A stretch of DNA of 17,781 nt, taken from an uncultured Clostridia bacterium. Its GTDB lineage: Bacteria > Bacillota > Clostridia > Christensenellales > UBA1242. Both the position numbers and the translations under genes were made by a program. Below the pieces are notes generated by a model. The model had not been told where the DNA came from, did not search any database, and saw only the letters and a list, made by a program, of their open reading frames with translations. Numbering within the stretch: position 1 is the first letter of the stretch; every line of letters starts with the position of its first letter. The stretch is from positions 1-17,781 of the forward strand of contig CANQHL010000021.1 of assembly GCA_947623775.1 (NCBI GenBank), in the 5' to 3' direction. Shown piece by piece: positions 14,631 through 17,781 of this stretch.

Positions 14631-17354
14631 ATGAATTATCTTTCAATGATGGGAGGTATTGTTGACTTCTTCTGGTGCGTGCTGGCAATTATTCCAAAAA
14701 TAATATATTTCTTCTTCGCCGCATTTGTAAGTGCGATAGACGCTATGCAGGCCTTAATAAGAAAACTTGCCGGTCTTGATGTGTTCTATTTTAAAAACAG
14801 TATGGGCTTTGAATGGAAAGTTCAAGGGGACCCGATAAGAAACACCGACCCACTACAAGAGTTTATTTATGGAATCCTAGGCGTCGGGGAACGTGCCTAT
14901 GCATATAGAGGATTAAATACAGTCTTTTGGTCACTTAGTATATTCTCGTTAATTATTCTTTTGGTAAGCACAATGGTTGCAATCATAAAATCACATTATA
15001 GCGAGGATTATGCAACAACCAATCCTTGGAAATATATTTACACAGCAATAAAAGCCGCCCTTACATATGCAATAATGCCTATTGTGGTTGTTATAGGTGT
15101 AGAACTTGCAACATTTATACTTCGAACACTCGACCACATAACCGCTGGCTATGCAACGGGTGATACTCTAAAAGGCATATACGGCACGGAGGCAATTGGA
15201 GAGCAAGGCTTATTTAAAGGCGGAGATGGTGATGATAGTAATGTCTACGGGCGGTACGACTACTTCGGCTATGGTACGCCGACCACTGCGACAACTTTCG
15301 GTGGAATGTTGTTCAAGGCGGCGGCATATTCTTCAAGTAGAGTGCGGCTAACAGGCAGCTCGTCAATCAGCGTCTCCCAGTGTCAGGAATTGAGAACAAA
15401 TGGAAAAGTTTTGTTTGGAAGTACGCTATGCCAAGCATTCAATGCATTGACAACAGGCTCGGGCAGCACAGGCAGTAATGCACAAGCACAAGCAGAATAT
15501 GTTGGTTATCAAATAGACTATGCTTTCCAAAACAACCTTACGTTAAATCAACCTATAAGCATGTCGGATTTACATAGTGCATTTAGCAGTGTACCATATA
15601 TAAGTTGGGTTGATGCTCCAACATATAATAAAGAAATTGTAAGTTTTTCAAAATTCAATGTAAGTGCGATTTGGTTTTTTTATGATTTATGGCAATTTAA
15701 CTTTATAGTAGCCTTTGGCGGTGCAGTAACATTGTTTGGCTTAGTAATATCAATAATATTAGGCTTGATGTCGAGACTTATAAAAGGTGCAGCATTATTC
15801 CTAATATATCCAACAATGCTGTCAATAGCACCACTAGATCAATTTAAAGCATTTAAAAACTGGGGACAACAATTTATGTCCCAAGTATTGATGGCAATAG
15901 GAAGTATAACTGCAGTAAACATAATTATGTTAATCTTGCCATACCTAAATTCATTTTCATTCTTTGGCATTGGATTAATAGATGCGATAGTAAATATGGT
16001 ATTATTAATAGTCGGCATGGTAATGATAAAGGAATTTATTGGTATAGTAAGTGGATTCATTGGTGCAGCGAATGCAGCGGAAACAGGTAATAACTTGAAA
16101 GGTGAAGTTGCAGGAGCAATAAAGAGCGGTGCACAAATAACAGGAAAGATAGGAATGGGCATTGGCCGTTTTGCTGTTGGAGGTGCAAGGCTGGTAGGTT
16201 CTGCTATCAATGCTCCAATTCAAGCAGGACTCAAGGCAAGAAGACATAGAAAAGCACATGATCAGTTTGTAAAAGAAGCAAATGCTGCAGAAGCGGAGGC
16301 TACGGCTGCGGGTAAACAGGTTAGTGCCGCTGAAGGGGGATTAAACGCCGCTCAATCAGGATTAGCAGCAGCACAGGCAGCACAGGCAAGAGGTAATTCG
16401 TTAGTTGATATGAAAGCAGCCATGATGAAGGGGTTGAACGAAGGAACTTCATTTGAAGACCTTGGGATAGAAGATACTCAGGCTAACCGAGACGCATATA
16501 AACATATGAGAGATGCTACAAAAGGTAAGACAGGGTTGCAGGCTAAATTGGCGGCGGAAACTGCGTTTAATAGTACAGACCAAGGTAAGGAATTGATGGC
16601 GTTATCTGGTCAGGCAAGGGCAGAGGGCAAATCTGTCAAAGAAATGCTTGCAGGTAATGTTAATTCTGCTCAAACCACTGTAAATGCACAGCAAGCAAAT
16701 CTTGACAAAGTTAAAGCAAAGACAAAGATAGAAGAAAAACAAGAGCGATTAAAACAAATTGAAGCTGATGCGAAAGAACATAATCACGAACTCAAGAGAG
16801 ATCCGAAAGGCGGAAGATTTATGTACGCCGATCGAGAAAAATACGTGGCAAAAGAAGAAAAACGTATTGCTAAAGCAACAGGTGAATGGGCGGCAACTAA
16901 AAAGGCTAACAAAGAGGCTGCTAAGGCAGAAAGAAAAGCTGCTAAGGAAGAGGCTAAAATTGAAAGAATTAAGAGTGAAAAAGTCAGTGGGTTTAATAAT
17001 CTTGTTAATAAGGCATTCAATCCAAAGAACGCTGGATTGCAGATGGCAGATTCGTTTGTTAAATCACTGAAAGCAATTCCTGATGCACTTGGATTTGATA
17101 AATTCTTGAAGGGATTTGCAGATATAATCAAAGGAGGATTGACCTTAAAAGGTGGTCCATTTGAGAAGTTTGGAAGTGCAAGAAATGCTGAGGGTGATAA
17201 CCTGCAGAGACAAATGGGCGAGCAAAGGAAACAAGAATCTAGAGAGACTCAGGCATTGCTCAAACAAATTAGTGACAAACTCGACGCAAACAACAAAGCA
17301 ATTCAAGAAGGCAACAAGAGTGCACAAAATTACTACGCAAAGAAGCCAGAGTGA
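14631..17354 (+). CDS. VirB6/TrbL-like conjugation membrane protein with coiled-coil tail
   Basis: 907 residues. Residues 1-490 are a polytopic membrane domain: an N-terminal pair of helices (MMGGIVDFFWCVLAIIPKIIYFFFAAFVSAIDAMQ region), a FYF/GFEW segment, helices near 100-125 and 140-170, a large polar loop (about 190-340), then four or more helices (about 350-480), including LIYPTMLSIAPLDQFKAFKNWGQQF, the pattern of Gram-positive ICE VirB6/TrbL-like channel proteins. Residues 490-540 are Gly/Ala-rich. About 540-800 is a long Ala/Lys/Glu-rich coiled coil, and the C-terminus is again charged. In such elements this protein forms the inner-membrane part of a type IV secretion channel. Here no other transfer gene is visible, so it is an orphan, a remnant or part of something else. 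The family is inferred from layout and motif feel, not from a search. Confidence 0.72.
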   Translation: MNYLSMMGGIVDFFWCVLAIIPKIIYFFFAAFVSAIDAMQALIRKLAGLDVFYFKNSMGFEWKVQGDPIRNTDPLQEFIYGILGVGERAYAYRGLNTVFWSLSIFSLIILLVSTMVAIIKSHYSEDYATTNPWKYIYTAIKAALTYAIMPIVVVIGVELATFILRTLDHITAGYATGDTLKGIYGTEAIGEQGLFKGGDGDDSNVYGRYDYFGYGTPTTATTFGGMLFKAAAYSSSRVRLTGSSSISVSQCQELRTNGKVLFGSTLCQAFNALTTGSGSTGSNAQAQAEYVGYQIDYAFQNNLTLNQPISMSDLHSAFSSVPYISWVDAPTYNKEIVSFSKFNVSAIWFFYDLWQFNFIVAFGGAVTLFGLVISIILGLMSRLIKGAALFLIYPTMLSIAPLDQFKAFKNWGQQFMSQVLMAIGSITAVNIIMLILPYLNSFSFFGIGLIDAIVNMVLLIVGMVMIKEFIGIVSGFIGAANAAETGNNLKGEVAGAIKSGAQITGKIGMGIGRFAVGGARLVGSAINAPIQAGLKARRHRKAHDQFVKEANAAEAEATAAGKQVSAAEGGLNAAQSGLAAAQAAQARGNSLVDMKAAMMKGLNEGTSFEDLGIEDTQANRDAYKHMRDATKGKTGLQAKLAAETAFNSTDQGKELMALSGQARAEGKSVKEMLAGNVNSAQTTVNAQQANLDKVKAKTKIEEKQERLKQIEADAKEHNHELKRDPKGGRFMYADREKYVAKEEKRIAKATGEWAATKKANKEAAKAERKAAKEEAKIERIKSEKVSGFNNLVNKAFNPKNAGLQMADSFVKSLKAIPDALGFDKFLKGFADIIKGGLTLKGGPFEKFGSARNAEGDNLQRQMGEQRKQESRETQALLKQISDKLDANNKAIQEGNKSAQNYYAKKPE

Positions 17355-17368
17355 TTGTCGTAAAAAAG

Positions 17369-17397
17369 TAGGAAAGTTAATCTTTCCTATTTTTTTA
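17369..17397 (+). terminator. Rho-independent terminator after the VirB6-like gene
   Basis: TAGGAAAG (17369-17376) pairs with CTTTCCTA (17382-17389), followed by T-rich sequence (17390-17397), 14 nt past the stop. Confidence 0.88.
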
Positions 17398-17456
17398 TTT
17401 AATTATATCAACTATCTAACTATATTAAATATAAGTAAATTTAAATATTACAAAAT

Positions 17457-17465
17457 TGTGGATAA
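17457..17465 (-). promoter_or_regulatory. Perfect DnaA-box sequence
   Basis: TGTGGATAA is the reverse complement of the consensus DnaA box TTATCCACA. A strongly AT-rich block with alternating TA follows directly (17466-17510). A single 9-mer can occur by chance in AT-rich DNA, so function is uncertain. Confidence 0.4.
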
Positions 17466-17514
17466 CATATAATCTATATATATTATATATTTTAAAATAC
17501 GATATATCAAAATT

Positions 17515-17538
17515 ACAATTTTGACGACAATTTTGACG
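17515..17538 (+). repeat. Tandem 12-bp direct repeat (ACAATTTTGACG x2)
   Basis: Two exact adjacent copies at 17515-17526 and 17527-17538, followed by a partial third (ACAA). The first copy overlaps the inverted repeat TCAAAATT / AATTTTGA (17507-17514 and 17517-17524, 2-nt spacer). This looks like an iteron or operator cluster for a DNA-binding protein. Confidence 0.75.
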
Positions 17539-17560
17539 ACAAAAATTAAAAACAATAAAA

Positions 17561-17595
17561 AATAGGAGCAAGATATTGTTTATCTAACACCTATT
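17561..17595 (+). repeat. Imperfect hairpin
   Basis: AATAGG (17561-17566) pairs with CCTATT (17590-17595), and AGATA (17571-17575) with TATCT (17581-17585), with a symmetric 4x4 internal loop between them and a TTGTT apical loop. No T-run follows, so it is not a terminator. Confidence 0.6.
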
Positions 17596-17605
17596 AAAAT
17601 ACAAG

Positions 17606-17676
17606 TGGTGGAAGTTATATCAAGAAAAAATATGCTTGCTTGCAATGGCATGTTTGACGCAGATATATCTCCACCA
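17606..17676. repeat. 71-nt imperfect palindrome carrying a copy of the tRNA-Val 3' end
   Basis: TGGTGGAAGTTATA (17606-17619) is identical to the last 14 nt of the tRNA gene (17741-17754, same orientation). The same arm pairs with the right end: TGGTGGA with TCCACCA (17670-17676), then, after a 3x2 internal loop, TATATC with GATATA (17662-17667). The loop can also pair ATGC (17632-17635) with GCAT (17648-17651). A 14-nt tRNA-end duplication is what integration by a tyrosine recombinase leaves. The palindrome might be part of a recombinase or transfer site. No integrase is in view. Confidence 0.5.
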
Positions 17677-17682
17677 ATGGCA

Positions 17683-17700
17683 ATTGTAAATTGCATTTTT
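17683..17700 (+). terminator. Small hairpin followed by a T-run
   Basis: AATT (17683-17686) and flanking bases pair with AATT (17689-17692) and flanking TGC; the GC side gives GCAATT with AATTGC around GTA, and TTTTTG follows. It is weak, but would stop plus-strand transcription heading into the tRNA gene. Confidence 0.35.
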
Positions 17701-17710
17701 GTTTAAGAAC

Positions 17711-17737
17711 AAAAAAATACGACCTAAAGGTCGTATT
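17711..17737 (-). terminator. Terminator of the tRNA-Val transcript
   Basis: A perfect 9-bp stem, AATACGACC (17716-17724) with GGTCGTATT (17729-17737) around a 4-nt loop. The A-run at 17711-17717 is a T-run on the minus strand. It begins 3 nt after the CCA end of the tRNA. Confidence 0.88.
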
Positions 17738-17740
17738 GAT

Positions 17741-17781
17741 TGGTGGAAGTTATAGGGCTCGAACCTATGACCCTCTGCTTG
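17741..17781 (-). tRNA. tRNA-Val, 3' part (cut by the window end)
   Basis: Read on the minus strand, the window edge begins in the anticodon loop. Stem end GCAGA, variable loop GGGTC, T arm ATAGG-TTCGAGC-CCTAT, acceptor strand AACTTCC, discriminator A and an encoded CCA are all visible. The base at position 36 appears to be C, so the codon starts with G. The AAGCAGAGGGTC string is like the tRNA-Val(UAC) of Bacillus, hence the identity. The anticodon itself and the 5' half are outside the window. Confidence 0.9.

Larger units (their letters stand above)
17355..17740. other. Gene-free, repeat-rich stretch next to tRNA-Val
   Basis: No open frame of useful length with a ribosome binding site. 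Contents in order: the terminator of the preceding gene; a very AT-rich block (17398-17510) with a perfect DnaA box (17457-17465); an inverted repeat TCAAAATT-AC-AATTTTGA (17507-17524); a tandem 12-mer (17515-17538); an imperfect hairpin (17561-17595); a 71-nt imperfect palindrome containing a copy of the tRNA 3' end (17606-17676); a small hairpin with T-run (17683-17700); and the tRNA terminator. Such packing is common at element ends and control regions rather than in ordinary spacers. Confidence 0.7.

Noticed and set aside
17606..17676. A second tRNA gene on the minus strand ending in ACTTCCACCA
   Set aside because: Length is right (71 nt) and the ends pair, but there is no TTCGAnnCC T arm, no D arm and no anticodon arm; only the last 14 nt match.
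17606..17676. Integron attC site
   Set aside because: Folded imperfect palindrome is similar in size, but the RYYYAAC / GTTRRRY core motifs are not there and no integron integrase or cassettes are seen.
1..17781. CRISPR array, insertion sequence or rRNA genes
   Set aside because: No series of regularly spaced repeats, no transposase-like frame, and no rRNA sequence recognised anywhere in the window.

Overview
The window looks like a chromosomal segment of an AT-rich, low-GC Gram-positive bacterium, probably an uncultured clostridial or related gut Firmicute. The reasons are strong Shine-Dalgarno sites (AAGGAGG type), TTGACA/TATAAT promoters, spore maturation genes spmA and spmB, and the holB-ricT-trmN6 order also known from the Bacillus origin-proximal region. 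Most of the window is core genome: replication, translation, RNA processing and DNA repair.

Layout. Positions 1-217 hold no convincing gene and end in a bidirectional terminator. A small unrecognised minus-strand gene (263-655) follows, with a perfect consensus promoter. On the plus strand, holB, ricT and trmN6 overlap end to start (803-3293). typA (3423-5255) has its own promoter and terminator. A small membrane protein, dnaB, a membrane-anchored protein and a lipoprotein (5465-9200) are packed tightly enough to be one operon. Positions 9208-9415 are a gene-free stretch that folds on paper into a long interrupted rod with a GAAA-capped apical hairpin. I read it as a candidate structured RNA, possibly 6S-like, although a leader/attenuator for the following gltX (9453-11075) is also possible. 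Next come a single-domain alkyltransferase (minus), a small plus-strand DUF6774-like gene, and spmB and spmA (minus). tatD and rsmA (plus, overlapping) follow.

The right end differs in character. A 907-residue VirB6/TrbL-like polytopic membrane protein (14631-17354), of the kind encoded in integrative conjugative elements, stands alone with its own extended -10 promoter and terminator, between rsmA and a tRNA-Val gene (minus strand, cut by the window edge). The 386 nt between it and the tRNA contain no gene. They do contain a perfect DnaA box, a tandem 12-mer repeat, several imperfect palindromes, and a second copy of the last 14 nt of the tRNA gene. This looks like the edge or remnant of an element that uses the tRNA-Val 3' end as attachment site. 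No integrase, relaxase or other transfer gene is visible in the window.

Most worth a second look are the structured RNA before gltX, the solitary VirB6-like gene, and the repeat-rich tRNA-adjacent region.
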